Shown in pieces: positions 25,161 through 37,659 of a stretch of 64,000 bases of DNA. Under the pieces are notes generated by a model that did no database searches, was not told the DNA's origin, and saw only the letters and a program-made list of their open reading frames with translations. A program made the translations under genes and the position numbers. Within the stretch, counting starts at the first letter, position 1; each line of letters starts with the position of its first letter. Source of the stretch: Puffinus mauretanicus (lineage: Eukaryota > Chordata > Aves > Procellariiformes > Procellariidae); NCBI GenBank assembly GCA_023333565.1, contig JAJKFH010003075.1, forward strand, positions 558,001 through 622,000, written 5' to 3'.

Positions 25161-25930
25161 TAGTTACCTGAAACCTCTAGTTAGAGAAGCAGAGTATATG
25201 GAAGCTGTGTTTCTTCACCATGCTGCCCTGGGACAATTTGGGCACCCTGTGCTGCCTTACTCTAAAATGAGTCTGGCTTTACCTCCATGGGCCCACTAGA
25301 TGTAGATCTGTCTGCAGGCTTTTGGGCAGTCCTCAGAGCCTGGTAGCAGGGATGGAGCATACGAGGTGGTGCAGCACACAGCACAATCACCTCTATGAAG
25401 TTCAGGGACTATTCAATAGGACTGACTCTCCAACAGTTTCTTTTTGTTTTTGTTTTATAAGAGGCTCAGCCATATGGGCTTCCTTCATTATTCGGTCATG
25501 AAGTGCAAATGGGCAACTAGGAACTAACTGTCTTGAAGGTCACAAATTAATTGGACTCTCTTATGTAGCACCCTCCCCAGTTAAAGACTATATCGGTGTG
25601 CCATCTTCTCCTGTGGGTGTCTTTCTGCTAAAAGCTGAGTGGTACCCTTCCAGTCCTGTCAGGAAGGTCCTTCAATGACCCCTTTTCCTCTTTTTTTTCC
25701 CGTGAAATGCTGTGATCTTTATCATTGCATTTCTGCAGCATTAACATTTGCCTAATTTTAATGTGTTTTTATCCAATAAATGTTAAAAATTAAGAAAATA
25801 TGTATTTCTCCTGACACAAACCTTTAATGTACTGTCCTTTAGAGGCGGTGCTTTCTCAGAAGAGGTTCTGGAACCCATGTAAAAATATACCACCTGCACA
25901 GCAAGTGCTGGATGGAGGATGGCAAGCCAT
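25161..25930. other. non-coding stretch, nothing recognised
   Basis: Low-complexity T and TTTTG runs near 25440-25455 and a T tract at 25691-25698; otherwise unremarkable. No frame of interest. Confidence 0.5.
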
Positions 25931-25982
25931 ATCATAGAATTATAGAGTATCTCAAGCTAGAAGGGACCCATAAGGATCGTAT
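25931..25982 (-). mobile_element. CR1 LINE 3' end fragment, minus strand
   Basis: ATCATAGAATTATAGAGTAT then CTCAAGCTAGAAGGGACCCA and TAAGGATCGT match the reverse complement of a CR1 3' UTR, in the order tail, then CTCAAGTTGGAAGGGACCCATAAGGATCAT. The remainder to about 26090 may be further decayed CR1, but I cannot align it. Confidence 0.82.
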
Positions 25983-27229
25983 GTTTAATAACCAAATACG
26001 TATCCAAGCACAGACACAGGACTCCAGCCAAAAAATTTATGGGAAAGGATAATGCTCCCCTTAACCCAGAACAGGACAATGTTTGGAAAATATATAGATT
26101 CCAGACTATCTTTCCATCAAGGCAGAAAATCTAGTGCTGAATGGTTGTATCTACCCCAGCTCATGGTCATACCCAGCCCTTGGTCATAGCTACTGTGGTG
26201 GACGTTGGAGTTGTGAAAAATACAGTGGCTAGAAACACTGGAATGAATACATCTTTATTCATGAAGGTTTGTTCAGTCTTGATTTGTTGGACTGTTTGGG
26301 GAAAATTCCTCCCAGACGGTTGCAGAAAATTAGACTGATACTTCTTCATAGTGTACAAATGGGCATCTATATGGTGTCAGTTGTTAGCTTCAGATGGGTG
26401 CACAGGCCTGCATATGAAAGACTTCACAAGCTTAAAACATAGTCCCCAGAGAGACCTAATGCTTCAATAATGCCATATGTATAAGCTGTCCTGTGCAACG
26501 TTTTTCAGCCATAAAACTAGCAGCCTTTCTATAATATCATCCATTCTAAGTTTACAATATATCATGTCCTTCAGAAAGTGGTGGTCTCTTACCAAGAGGG
26601 CAGGCATGTTTTTACAAGTGTCACCACAGAGAGGTTTTTCTCTATATAAATTAAGCCTGTCAAGAAAACGAAGCCTTCTTCTGCACAGTGTATGAAAAAA
26701 CATTGTTTTTTAATATGTATTAGGTTGCTGTTAGCAAAGACAGCTTTGCTTTTATTGCACAGTAAATGGAAAGAAATTTTGCATGTAAAATAAAACTTCC
26801 AAAGAGAAGAAATCCTGAGATGCTTCCTTCTGGGTTTCTTTGTCTGGTCAGTCATAAGTTGCTAACTCTTGTAGTCTTTTATTTATTGCATTTATACTCT
26901 TCACATTGCTGTGGTAGCCAAGTACTCTGTACAATGATATAATAATGTTATATGAGAGCTAGTGAGAAACAAATGCAGTCTGCTTAGTTTATTTTAACTG
27001 AGGTTTGTCAGCTGTATCTGTGGAGATGAATTGAAACCAGGATGAAAGGAAATCTCTGTAAAAGGTAGCAAAAGTTCTGGTTGCCTCTGAGTGAAATATG
27101 ATGAAAATACTGTCCTGGGTTTGCTTATCTTTGCTTATGTTTTAATTTCTTTATCTAGTTAAAGAAAGAGAGTGCTGGCGGTGGAGGAGGATGGGATGGG
27201 TTTGGGAGGCGGGGAGCAGGGAGCAGACC
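25983..27229. other. non-coding stretch, nothing recognised
   Basis: The longest frame is 88 codons on the minus strand (26589-26855). The final 60 bp (about 27165-27225) are purine-rich and G-rich (GGAGGATGGGATGGG type). Confidence 0.5.
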
Positions 27230-27403
27230 TGCTGAATAACATGCTCAAGAGCTCTCCTGCACAATGAGATTAGCACGATGTGATCATTTTGGTGCCAAGG
27301 TGCTAACACAATAATACAAGCGAGTTTGCCAACTTTTCAAATTGAATGTATTTGATTATTTGCTTTTAATTAGTGTGAGTTTTGGAGTATGTACAGGATT
27401 GTT
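27230..27403. promoter_or_regulatory. duplicated non-coding element, copy A (candidate regulatory)
   Basis: A block of about 175 bp that recurs at 28727-28914 in the same orientation. Shared landmarks in order are AATAACAT-CTCAAGAGCTCT, CACAATGAGAT-AGCA-GATGT, GTGCCAAGGTG, CACAATA, TGCCAAC, TGAATGT, then TTTAATTAGT-TGAGTTTTGG and CAGGATTG. It has homeodomain-type cores (TTTAATTAG at 27365-27373) and no open frame shared by the copies, so constraint, if any, is non-coding. The regulatory role is inference. It could equally be one copy of an old interspersed repeat. Confidence 0.6.
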
Positions 27404-28587
27404 AGAGATACATGAAAAGCCTCCTATGGCAGGAGAGTGTATTCTCAGTAAAGACGGTACAGCATTGTTCTTTTTTAGCTGTGGAGAATGAGATTTAACA
27501 GCTATGTTAAATGTTTTAGCCCATTTCCATTGTGCCTCCGTTTCAACCTATTGGCAAGCCCAAGTGATGCGAGAAAATAAACCTCTCATTTGATCTGAAT
27601 GTTGAGCACTTCGCTATAAGAAGAATTTCCAGCCCAACTTCAGGATACAGAAAATATCACTGATTTATTTACAGGAGGCTTTTACTCCCACTTTCTCCCT
27701 TAACAAGATCTTGAGTAAACTCATGCTGTCATTTTTTTCCATGCCGTACTCTCCTTTGTGTTCATTTATCTGGAATGCCTTCATCAAGATTGTAGATTTT
27801 TAAAAATCCTTTTAAATGGCAGAAACAGATTGCAGGTCTGGAGGAAATATAACAGGACAGAAACTGTTTATTTTGACCTCTTCCCTTTTTATTCTGAAGT
27901 AAGAAGGCAGACTGTAGGTGTCTTGGGGATTGTTTGGATGATTTACTACTGGTTCACTTCATGACTTGCCAGTCACTGGGAGTAACTCACCTCCCTGGAT
28001 CAGGGGATGCGTCATCAAAAGGAAAAGTAACTCTCATGGTTTGGCACAGAATGTAAGTCAATGTCCATTTCTCAGTTTTGGGCATTACCTGCCTTCACAG
28101 AGTTCAAGCTTTTGGTTTTCCACCATCTGAAGAACAGGAATAAGAAAGACTTCATATATTCTGTGGACAGTAGCACAACCTTCTACCTATGCTGTTCTTC
28201 AGTCATTTATACACAGTTATATATGCACACAAATATATATATTTTAAATACTCTCCCCTTAAACAATAGAGAAAAACAAATGGTTGACAATAACAATGGC
28301 AGCAGCTCTCCAACAAAAGCATGCAATTATTACAATTATACTATCCTTGATTAGGCTCCCATGCATTGCATTTCAATGTAATTGATGTTGTAGGTTGACA
28401 CATTGGACACCAAATATTCTCGCCTGTCCCTTCATTCTTTTGTTTCAGAGCCTGATTTGCATTTTCTATGCTTTTAGTAATGAAGACTTAGCACTTTTCC
28501 TCCATTAAAAAAAAAAAGAGAGACACAATAATCTGCAACTCGGCACTTGTTTAAGGATTCTGACCCTCAAAAATACCACTTTGCTTC
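27404..28587. other. non-coding stretch, part possibly conserved
   Basis: No gene. The segment 27470-27660 is AT-rich, unlike repeats I know, and holds TTGGCAAGCCCAA (an NFI-like half-palindrome) at 27550-27562. The 97-codon frame at 28061-28354 has no domain. An A tract lies at 28507-28517. Confidence 0.45.
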
Positions 28588-28690
28588 ACACATTAGCTGC
28601 TTACAAAGAAGGAAGCTAATGTATCATCTAATTGGGCAAACCACTGCATCTGATTTCTCTCAATCAGACTATTAGCTTCGTAATTACCCA
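28588..28690. promoter_or_regulatory. homeodomain-site cluster with inverted repeat (candidate enhancer)
   Basis: Within about 100 bp there are five TAAT/ATTA cores: ACATTAGCTGC, GGAAGCTAATG, TCTAATTGG, ACTATTAGC and CGTAATTACC. GAAGCTAAT (28612-28620) and ATTAGCTTC (28671-28679) are a perfect 9-bp inverted repeat 50 bp apart. It directly precedes copy B of the duplicated element. Enhancer function is inferred from the density of sites only. Confidence 0.45.
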
Positions 28691-28726
28691 TCTGCCTCAT
28701 GTGGAAAAACGGCAAGGCGAACACCC

Positions 28727-28914
28727 AGCTAATAACATTCTCAAGAGCTCTCTACCACAATGAGATGAGCATGATGTTGTGGGATATAGTCCCTAACCAT
28801 TTAAGTGCCAAGGTGGTCTCACAATACAGTGGGAGTCTGCCAACCTTTGCAGTCTGAATGTGCTTAATTATTTGTCTTTAATTAGTCTGAGTTTTGGGGT
28901 CTGTTCAGGATTGG
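28727..28914. promoter_or_regulatory. duplicated non-coding element, copy B (candidate regulatory)
   Basis: Partner of 27230-27403. It differs mainly by an insert of about 15-20 bp at roughly 28777-28800, ahead of GTGCCAAGGTG. By eye about three quarters of aligned bases agree outside that insert. It keeps CTTTAATTAGTCTGAGTTTT (28877-28896) and CAGGATTGG. A weaker match may continue to about 28965. Function inferred. Confidence 0.6.
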
Positions 28915-31060
28915 TGATGAAAAATGAGTGGCAGGAAAAGAAAGCCCCTCGAGCTCCTGGCAGCCTGCTTTACATCCTCTTGTCTGCAAAAATAGTGGTA
29001 TGGAAAGTGGGATTTATCTCCTGGGCAGCTCAAAGTTTCCCCTCACTTATTTTTATGGGTTAGAAAAAGTTTTCTGGGTACCTAAGCTGGGGAGCAGGCC
29101 TGTCAGAATTCAGATGGAGGATGTTTAAACAAACCTCAGGCTTGAATCTTCTATTTCCTGCAGTTCTATACTCTTGACCTTTATGGAGCTATTGCGAAAC
29201 GACACTAATTTAAGTGAGGAGATGCTAAAAACTGTCCCAGCTGTGTCCCCTCCTAAATTCTTGTGCCCCCCCCAGCCTGCTCGCTGGTGGGGTGGAGTGA
29301 GAAGCAGAAAACGCCTTGAGTCTGTGTAAGCATTGCTCAGCAGTAACTAAAAGGTCCCTGTATTATCAACACTGTTTTCAGCACAAATCCAAAACATAGC
29401 CCCATACTAGCTATGAAGAAAATTAACTCTACCCCAGCCAAAACCAGCACACCTGGTTCTGCCCCTCCTGGATAGTTCACAGTATCTCTGAGCATGTCTC
29501 CCACTCGGTCAGCTTATAGATTGCAAAAGGCTGGAATGCCCTTGCTACCTGACTCCAAGGTTGAAACCATATGGTCAAGTGGCAGGTGATTCTCTGAGAA
29601 GGGCCCTTGGCTCTGTTTTCACTCCCACATGTGGTTTAGTAAAGCCCACAGCTGGTTGCAGGTAGAGCACAGAGCAAGATGCATCTGCCTAATCTGTTTT
29701 CTTTTAATTGTTTTGGAAGCTTAGTGGAGATTCATTAAAGATAAATCCGATATTGATCCATATTGACTAATTGCAAATAATCAAGTCTCCTTCATGTGTC
29801 CTACCAAAGAGCATACAGTATTGCTCATTTTATTGTAATTTATTCTTTTTTCCTGGTACCTAGAATGCCAGTTATGGCCTTGACCATCCAAGTGCTAATG
29901 ATCCTGGCAAGGAAATTAAGAACTCTTAAAGAAAATCTTAGAGGATAAGGGAAAACACCCACCCATGAAAGAACGCTTAAAAATTCTTGTAACAAAATTG
30001 TCACATGTACCAAATTATTTCACATATCGATATATTTCCAGTCAGAAATGTTCACGCTTTGGCCTTCCTCAGAAACCAGTATCTGAAATGCTGTCACAAT
30101 TATCGATATCAATAATGGTATATAAGACACAAACACAACTATTCATTAGTAACTCGGTACTCCAACTCTCTGTCTTTCTAGGGGCAGGACTAGCAAGATG
30201 TGTACACAGCAAATGGAAACAACCAGATGGTCTTACAGTCATGACCCTTACTAACTTCTCTCCCATTGTTTACTATTATTGCTCATTGTATTATGTCCAA
30301 ACCCCTTTACAGGTCTGCCAGCATGGATTGCTGTGTAGAGGCCCTAAACTGCAAATTCTTCTGGTGCCTGTTTCTGATACTGCATAAATGCTAACTGTTT
30401 AGGCTATCACGGATGATCTGTGAACCTGATCCTATAAGGCTTACTCAAGGTAGTAGTTCTTTGTCACATGAATCACAGTATCTACTTTCATGGGTGGCTT
30501 GTGTGAGTAACGTTCACATGGGAAATGATTACATGCAGGTTTGGTTCAAGGTTTCTCAGCAGCATAGGCACCACTGAATTTGAATGCTCATAGTGTGAGC
30601 AGCCAGGAGAGGCCACCCCTGCCCCCAGAGGGGGAGAGGCAGGAGAAATGGCCGTGCAGGGTTGATTCCAGTGATGGGGCCCCTCACAGTGGGTTTGGGA
30701 GGAGTGGTGGCTCTTCCTGGGGGGGAACCTTCTTCCTCTCCTCAGCAGTAGCAAATGCCCTGGGCATTGAGATATTTCTCTTGGAGACAGAAACAACTGG
30801 TTTGGCTGTCTGGAGAACTGATGTAGCCAAGTCTATGCTACCCTTGTTTGCCTATTTCGCTGATCCTGGCAGTCTGTTGCCACAGAAAATTGCCTGCATT
30901 GCCTTTGCACAGGAACAGCCCTGGTAATTTCATGAGGTCCTGCATTTTTTGCTGCTTGCTAGTTGTGTCACATTAAATAATATTTTGCAGCTGAAAGTCA
31001 CCTAGCATTTTAGACTCCCAAAACCTTCACCAAATGCCATCAAGGGATTCCCAGCTGTAT
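28915..31060. other. non-coding stretch with one conserved-looking block
   Basis: Holds the longest open frame in the window (140 codons, 29965-30387), which has no domain or family resemblance and is probably chance. A 115-codon frame (30580-30927) lies in a locally GC-richer patch. The block 29690-29830 is AT-rich with several TAAT and ATTG cores and no repeat character, so it could be a conserved non-coding element. Confidence 0.45.
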
Positions 31061-31125
31061 CTCTGTGAAATAGTGTCCCCATTTTAGCGTCTGCAAAACT
31101 GAGGCAAGGCCTTGGACAATGCTGT
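31061..31125 (-). mobile_element. MIR-type SINE relic, minus strand
   Basis: TAGTGTCCCCATTTTAGCGT followed by CTGCAAAACTGAGGCAAGG corresponds to the reverse of the MIR core (tatccccattttacagatgaggaaactgaggca). Short, but the order and spacing fit well. Confidence 0.65.
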
Positions 31126-34100
31126 GTAGCAATGTAGCTCTGTCAACTGCCTGAGTGTTTATCTGTTTACCAAAATGAGTACAGGGCCTTAAATAACTCA
31201 GGTTTGCTTACTTATGCATGTTGTCCTCGCTCAGGTGGCATTCTGCTCTTCAGGGTATGGATTGCATGAATAAGGATTGTGAGACTGTTATTTCAAAAGC
31301 CTGTGTTGTCTGTGTTTTATCTTCACCTTCTCTCTAGTGACCTCTTTGGGGGAAAGGCTGTGCAGTCTTTGGTGAGACACATCACTTCAGCGGAGGTGTT
31401 GACTCACTTATGACTTCAGATTAAATTGGTATGGCTGAAGTGTCATTCCTCCCCACCACCCGCCCTCCCCTATGCTTCCTTCTCCTGAGATTGCTGGCTC
31501 CAGAGCAGGGATGGCCCAGCAGCTCTTGAACTGTTAGCATTTATAGCTCAGCATATTACAGTAAACTGGCATTGGCTCTGATTTTCTTTCATATATTGGC
31601 CTGTAAATTGCAGCAGTTCAAGAGCTGATCCTTCTCTGCTCTGAGGTTATTATTCCCAGTCATAGGCTGGGTAATCCTGGGACGAGGGACAGGCAGGTGT
31701 CCTAGGGCAGGAATCACTGCACCGTCCCAGCTGAAGGCATCAGCAAGTGCAATTCCAGACTTGCTCTGTTTGTTGCTGCTGGGCTGTATTAAGCCCCTAC
31801 CAGTGACAGTGGGGATTTATGCTGGCCATGCATGGGCCTGTTGTTTGGAAAGATCAAAGACTGAATTGAGAATGACATCATAGGTGACAAAATCATGCTG
31901 CTGGACCAACAAAAAGTTTCTTCTGAGTCACTCTCCAGATGTTGCTGCTGACATACATGCACATTAACTGGCACTAATTCAGTGGGAAAGCTGATGATGG
32001 GAACTGTCTCAGGTGCCTTGAACTGCACGAAGGTCCTGTGTTATGCCTGAGCAGATACTCTTACCTTATACCCCCTGTGCTGGCAGGGAAGTGAACTTTG
32101 TACATGAATGAGGAGTTGACATTTCAGGAGTGGACATGCCATGTCTTTTAATGTTGTCTGTCAGACCGGAGGGTTCTGAACAGGATAATGTGAGGTGGTC
32201 AAAACATATAGTGACCTAGTGGTTATTGAAGACTTCAAAAGCTGCACTGAATCAGGTTAGGGAAAATAGCCCCTGGTTTATATTGAGAACCTGATGGGAG
32301 TGCTCCTCTCCCTCTTTGGTTCCCCTCTGGCTTAGAAGATATAGAACAGAAGAGTCGTCTTGCTAGACCAGCCTCTGTATTCACCTGGGAGTTGTATGAT
32401 TGTCAGGCTAAATAAAAAGAAAAACAATTAGTTTTAAATGACTGCTGACTTTGGGTTCTGACTGAGCTCACCAGGTTGCACCAGGTTAAAATGTTACAAC
32501 TCTCATTCTTCAGCCCCATGCCTGTCTCATAACTCACCCGAAACGTATGTCCATCCTTCATCTGCCACATTGAGCGTATTAGTGCCTATTTCCAGTAGAG
32601 GTACCATACCAAATTTCAGCAGCTAAGGAGTGGTGCTCATTTTGTTCTGAATGTCTCATGTAAGATCAGTAACTTTGGTAGGGGGGTTCAGTCGGGGAGC
32701 ATGATGCTTTTTGCAGTTCTGTAAGGGAGGAGTGGTTGATGAGGTAGAAAGGAAAATATTCTAGGGATTTAATCTTTAAAAAGATTACTGAAAGACCCTC
32801 AGCACACATTTTTTCTTCCTTCTTAAGCAGGAAGATGCTTAAGGTTTTTAGAAAAATTCTCTAAGAAGTTAAGATTTCAGTTTCATGTCTAAATATTTTT
32901 CTTAGACATATGTCTGCTATCAGTGAGACTTTCTTGCTGGAGTAGGATTGAATCATTCCACTCTGTCTGGATGTTCACTGCACTCCTATGCAAGAGTTTA
33001 CCATTCCCTAAAAAATAAATTATTTCTTTCTCCTGCTTTCCTGCCTCCAGGAAATTAATTTTGCTCTCCTTTTATGAATGAATGAGGGATGGGCTGGCCT
33101 TTATAATTGTTTCTTAGCGAGGCAAGGCAGTGCTTCATCCTCCTCTCTTCTGGATCTGAGTTCCTTATTAGTTCTGCTCGCTGTTGACCATCAGTATTTG
33201 AGCTATGTATGACCTGTTCCTTACAGCTCTGCAAAGTTACATCACTGGTGGTATGGTTCAGTTCCCTGTTTGACCACAGTGTTTCGGTGCTGTCTTGGGG
33301 TCTCCACTTAAGTCTTGGTGCATCATAATAACACTTGTACTTTCTTGGGATGGTATGTGTTTCATGTAGTTATGAGATTTTCAGATGCTGAGGTAAAAGG
33401 GACCCTACATATGCCTGGGACAGGTGAAAATGGACTCCCTTCAGAAGTAATAAACGTAAAGGACATAATGTGAAAGGGATGGGGGTATGGTGTGTGTATT
33501 CCTGGAGTCCCTTGTCTCGGCTGCATTCTGAGATGTTCTGCAGGATTTGAGCACATTTTGTAAACATGGACCATTACCATAGTCCAGCTTGGATGATCAA
33601 GCACCCTCAATAGCCCCAAATTTTCAGGGAACAACCCATCAGCAGATCCAGGGATGTTCTTGATTAATTTGACTCGCACAGCACACAAGTGCAATAAGGA
33701 ACTTGGTCAAATGAAAGTCTTTTTCATTATTCCTTTTTCTTCTTGCAACAAAGCTGGCAGGGCAACTGCCCAGCACATGAGAATCAATGTATTCATAGTT
33801 CTGGGAAGTAATTTCTTTCTTTTATTATTTTTATCATTAGAAACTGTTGGTTAATTAGGGTGAAATACAGAGTGGACAAAGGAACCAGAAGGGTGTGTTG
33901 TGACTTTAGGCAGAGCAATCTGGGTGCTGTTCCCAGGGAGAGATTAGCAGCTCTCTTGCTGAGAGATTCTGGTACGTAGCCAGCTCTGAACAGCCAGTAC
34001 TGCATGCAGCCACCCCTGGAGTGGAGAGAAAGTGAAGTTAGGAGAGGAGGCCAGGACAAGTCACATGAACTATAATGCCAGACACAATTCATCTGTGGTG

Positions 34101-37100
34101 TCTTATCTAATTCAAGAAACTATTATAGGATTTAAAAAAAAAAAAAAATCTTTGCTAAGATTTGAACCTTACTAAAAGTATTAGAAATACCAGACTTAAA
34201 CAACAGAAGAACCCTGCTCTGCATCATTTCGCAGCTCTTCTTCCTTCCATGATTATTTTTTCTAAAAACTGCTAACAACCAATAAGTTTTGTTTGAATAC
34301 ACAGGATCCAGTGTATTCCACTGAACTTGTGTTCGGTGCCAGGCTACAAGGTCACTTCATAAAAATAGGGCACTGTCTCTATCATAACCTATTTGCAATT
34401 CACCCCTTTCACCTTCGCTGCAAAGCTGTTTGTTCTCATCATGACATAAGCTGAATATTTCTAATAATGAGCCTTTATTGAACAGTGGTGTCCAAACTCA
34501 TGGTATTACTTGCAGCAACACTTGGGGTAATGAAGAGTTCAATATTATCCGTCACAGACTTGGTTTTGATAGCAGTGTACTGACTTCTGCTATGTGGGGA
34601 GACTAATGTAGCTGGACTGAAAAGGACTTTATAAACAGCAGTTTTGCTTAGGGCATCAGCTGTCAATCATTTACTGTGAGAGCTTGCAAATGAGGTTAGT
34701 GTGCTGGGTACACATGTTATCCGTTGTTTAATCAAGTCCTTGATGTAATCTTCATGGTCCTTCTAGATTCCTGGAGGAGACTCTGGACAGGGATCTAAAA
34801 AATTGTCAAGAAGTGCACCTGGAATGACAAAGAGTGATAGAAAACTCTATCAGATGACATCCTTAGAGAGGTTAGCAAGCCTGTCTCGGTGGCAGATGAA
34901 CTGGAGGGTGATGTCTGATTTCAAAAAGAATGACTTTTACATTTTTTGTCTGACAAAATGAAGCTGAAAGAACTGGAATTTATGAAAGATCATTTTTATA
35001 AAATTATTTTAATCAGTAATGACGTTTCCCATTCCATTAAGTAATATTTCATCAGTTTACACTGCAAATGGGCTCCTATTCAAACTGCACTGCTAGGTCA
35101 TTAATTAAAGTGTGATGACTTTTATAGTGTCTAAGTTGAAGAGACCTATGTCTACCCATATTACAGTGGCAACTACTCCCTTCTTGGCCACTAGACCAAT
35201 TGATTGCTTTATGATACAATCCCATGTTTTGCACCAGCTTGCTCAAGCCAGTCCATCTCCTGGCGAGGGGACAGCCTTCCTGTAACACTTTCTCCGAACA
35301 GATAAGGCTGCTGCTGTTGTACTGAAGGGCAAGGAAGCACCCAAGAAATTTGCCAACTAGGTCTTGTGAGGAGGGAAAGAGCCCAGCAGGAAAGTGGTGT
35401 TTTCTCTCTGTTTAATAAAAAGGGCTGAAGCCCTCTCTCTTCATCTCCTTCTGCCCTGGTGTAAATTCTTGATGGGATTTTACTTGGTTGCACAGCAAAA
35501 CTGGCCTTTTGAGCTTCAGAGGCCCCAGGACCTTGAATAGTGAGAATCACTTTTTAAATTCAATCTTTAACAGAAGACTGCTATTTTAAATCAGAAAGGA
35601 CTACTTGTTGGGAAAGGAAAATGCATTTGGTCCCACTTGGACAACAACTCGGAGTTGCTGCATACCTGGTGCAAGGGGAGTAACCAGGAGCTGTAACCTG
35701 TGCAGTGGCTGTACAGTCGCTGGCACCCAGGGAATTGGTGGGTCTCTGCCCAGTTTCAGTGGACAGGTGTCATTTCCACACGGTGAAAAAAACGATCCTC
35801 GGAAGCAGGCACTAATTGGCCCCCTTGTTGGCAATCTCAGCAGAGATGCCAGAGTGAATGGGCATGAAATCCCACTCAAACCCTTTGTGGTTTTCTCCTC
35901 AGGTCAAGGTTGAGGTGCTTTGGCAGAGAAGTGTGAGGAAGGCTGACACTGTTGCTGTCAGTCTCCAGGTCTGTCAAGCTGCCACTTTTTTTAAGCACTG
36001 AAATACAGGGGTTTGGGCTTTTAAGATGTGTTTTTATTACAGTGTTAAACTTTGTGCTTTCAGAAGTGTTGTCCTTTGGGGGGGTTGTAAATGCCAGTGA
36101 ACAAGGGAAATTTCTAACATAAGGCAATACATACAGCAATTTATTACTTACCTAGAGTCTGCCTTCCCTAATATTTCAAACACTCACCATCATAGCCCAC
36201 CACCACCTTCTACACAGAGTAAGGGAGATCCCACTCCATTATATGTGGTCCATGTGACCCAGCATAGTTCAGGCCTAAAAGTTATACTTTTGTAATAGAT
36301 GCCATATAGGACCTAAGAATTTATCATCTAAATAGAAATTGCATCAAATACATTACTTCAGCATCAAACATATCAAGTGTAGAAGTTTTTTAAGGCAGTA
36401 CGATGATTTTAAGGGAACCTAATTCAAGATACTTGAAAGTTTGTGAATGACAGGATTGATCTATACAAGGACATTTACATAAAAAGGACTCGCTGGTTCT
36501 TTAATACACACAAATGATTTGGAAAGGATGTAGATTTTTAAAACTCCTCCAGAAGATTGTGTTGCAGCATCCCCTGGCACCACACGAAGGCTTTGGTTCA
36601 GTTCTGCATTTACACATAAGCTAACAAGGGAGGCTATAGGGACAGCACACAGAGCAGTCAGCCAGAAGACCTATGACACCAGCTTTTGCAGGGCTTGCTT
36701 TCATCCCTGCAAGTTATTTTTTAGAAAAGACAAACAATCCATTAAAAATTGTAAGCATCTTGACTACTTTTCTCTTTTCTGAAAGCTTCTGTAGAGAGAC
36801 TTATAGTCACTACTAATGCTGGTTTAGTATGAATTTCTGGCCCAGACCCTAAGGGCTCTTTACTTGCTGTTGGATTTTTTTTTTTCTCCCCACTAATGCT
36901 TTGCAAAACCACAGAGGGTATTAGCTCAGCTGAGAGCAGGTAATGTTGCAGAGGGAACTATTTTTATTGTCATTTTCCTCCTTAATGTTCTTTAAAGCTT
37001 TTGTGCTGCAACTAGCTCAAATAAGCACTTCGCTCTAGAATTTGTGCCAGGTTTTCCCAAACTTAATGCTCTTGTTACAAGAGCTGTACACTATCTATAT

Positions 37101-37659
37101 CGAATGTTTCCTGCAGATTTTGATCATGTGTTTTTATACCCTTTATCTAAAATAGGTTATGGGGAACAATTGGGGGCCTACCTGAGGAGATGCTGCATAT
37201 GCTCAGATTTTGGTGCTTACAGGTCTGCTGCAGCTCCTTCCACTGTAACATTAGCGATACAAATGAAATAAGCCTGAAAGCTGCTTACAAACTGCACCTG
37301 TGCACAGCTGAGTTCAGGACAGCAGTGGAAACAAACCAAGCACACAGACTTGCCTTTCTTTCCAATTTTCCTTCTGTTTCTTTTTACCTGGCTCTTCTAG
37401 CAGCCAAAATCATGTTACGGGATACTGGGAATCTGCTGAAGCCCGGGCAAAGAAATTCTGGATTACAGGTGGGCAAATAGCTGAATGTGGCCAGAAGAAC
37501 AAATCCCTGGAGTTGGAGAGAGGGAAAGGCTTTAAGGGGGAGCAGCTGCTACTGTGTCTGCTCAGAGGAGCCACACTTCACCAGGAAGTTAAAAAGGTTA
37601 GAATTCAGGGAATAGTGACAGAAAGAATTACCTGAATGGAAACCTGGTTTGGGATGCAG
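31126..37659. other. non-coding stretch, nothing recognised
   Basis: About 6.5 kb with no recognisable gene. The longest frames are 113 codons (35209-35550, minus), 110 codons (33362-33694, minus) and 102 codons (35605-35913). None has a domain. A 15-base A tract lies at 34134-34148. No confident transposon. Confidence 0.5.

Noticed and set aside
29965..30387. Longest open frame in the window, 140 codons, plus strand
   Set aside because: No domain, no recognisable family, ordinary composition, and its length is expected by chance in 64 kb. No supporting promoter or splice context.
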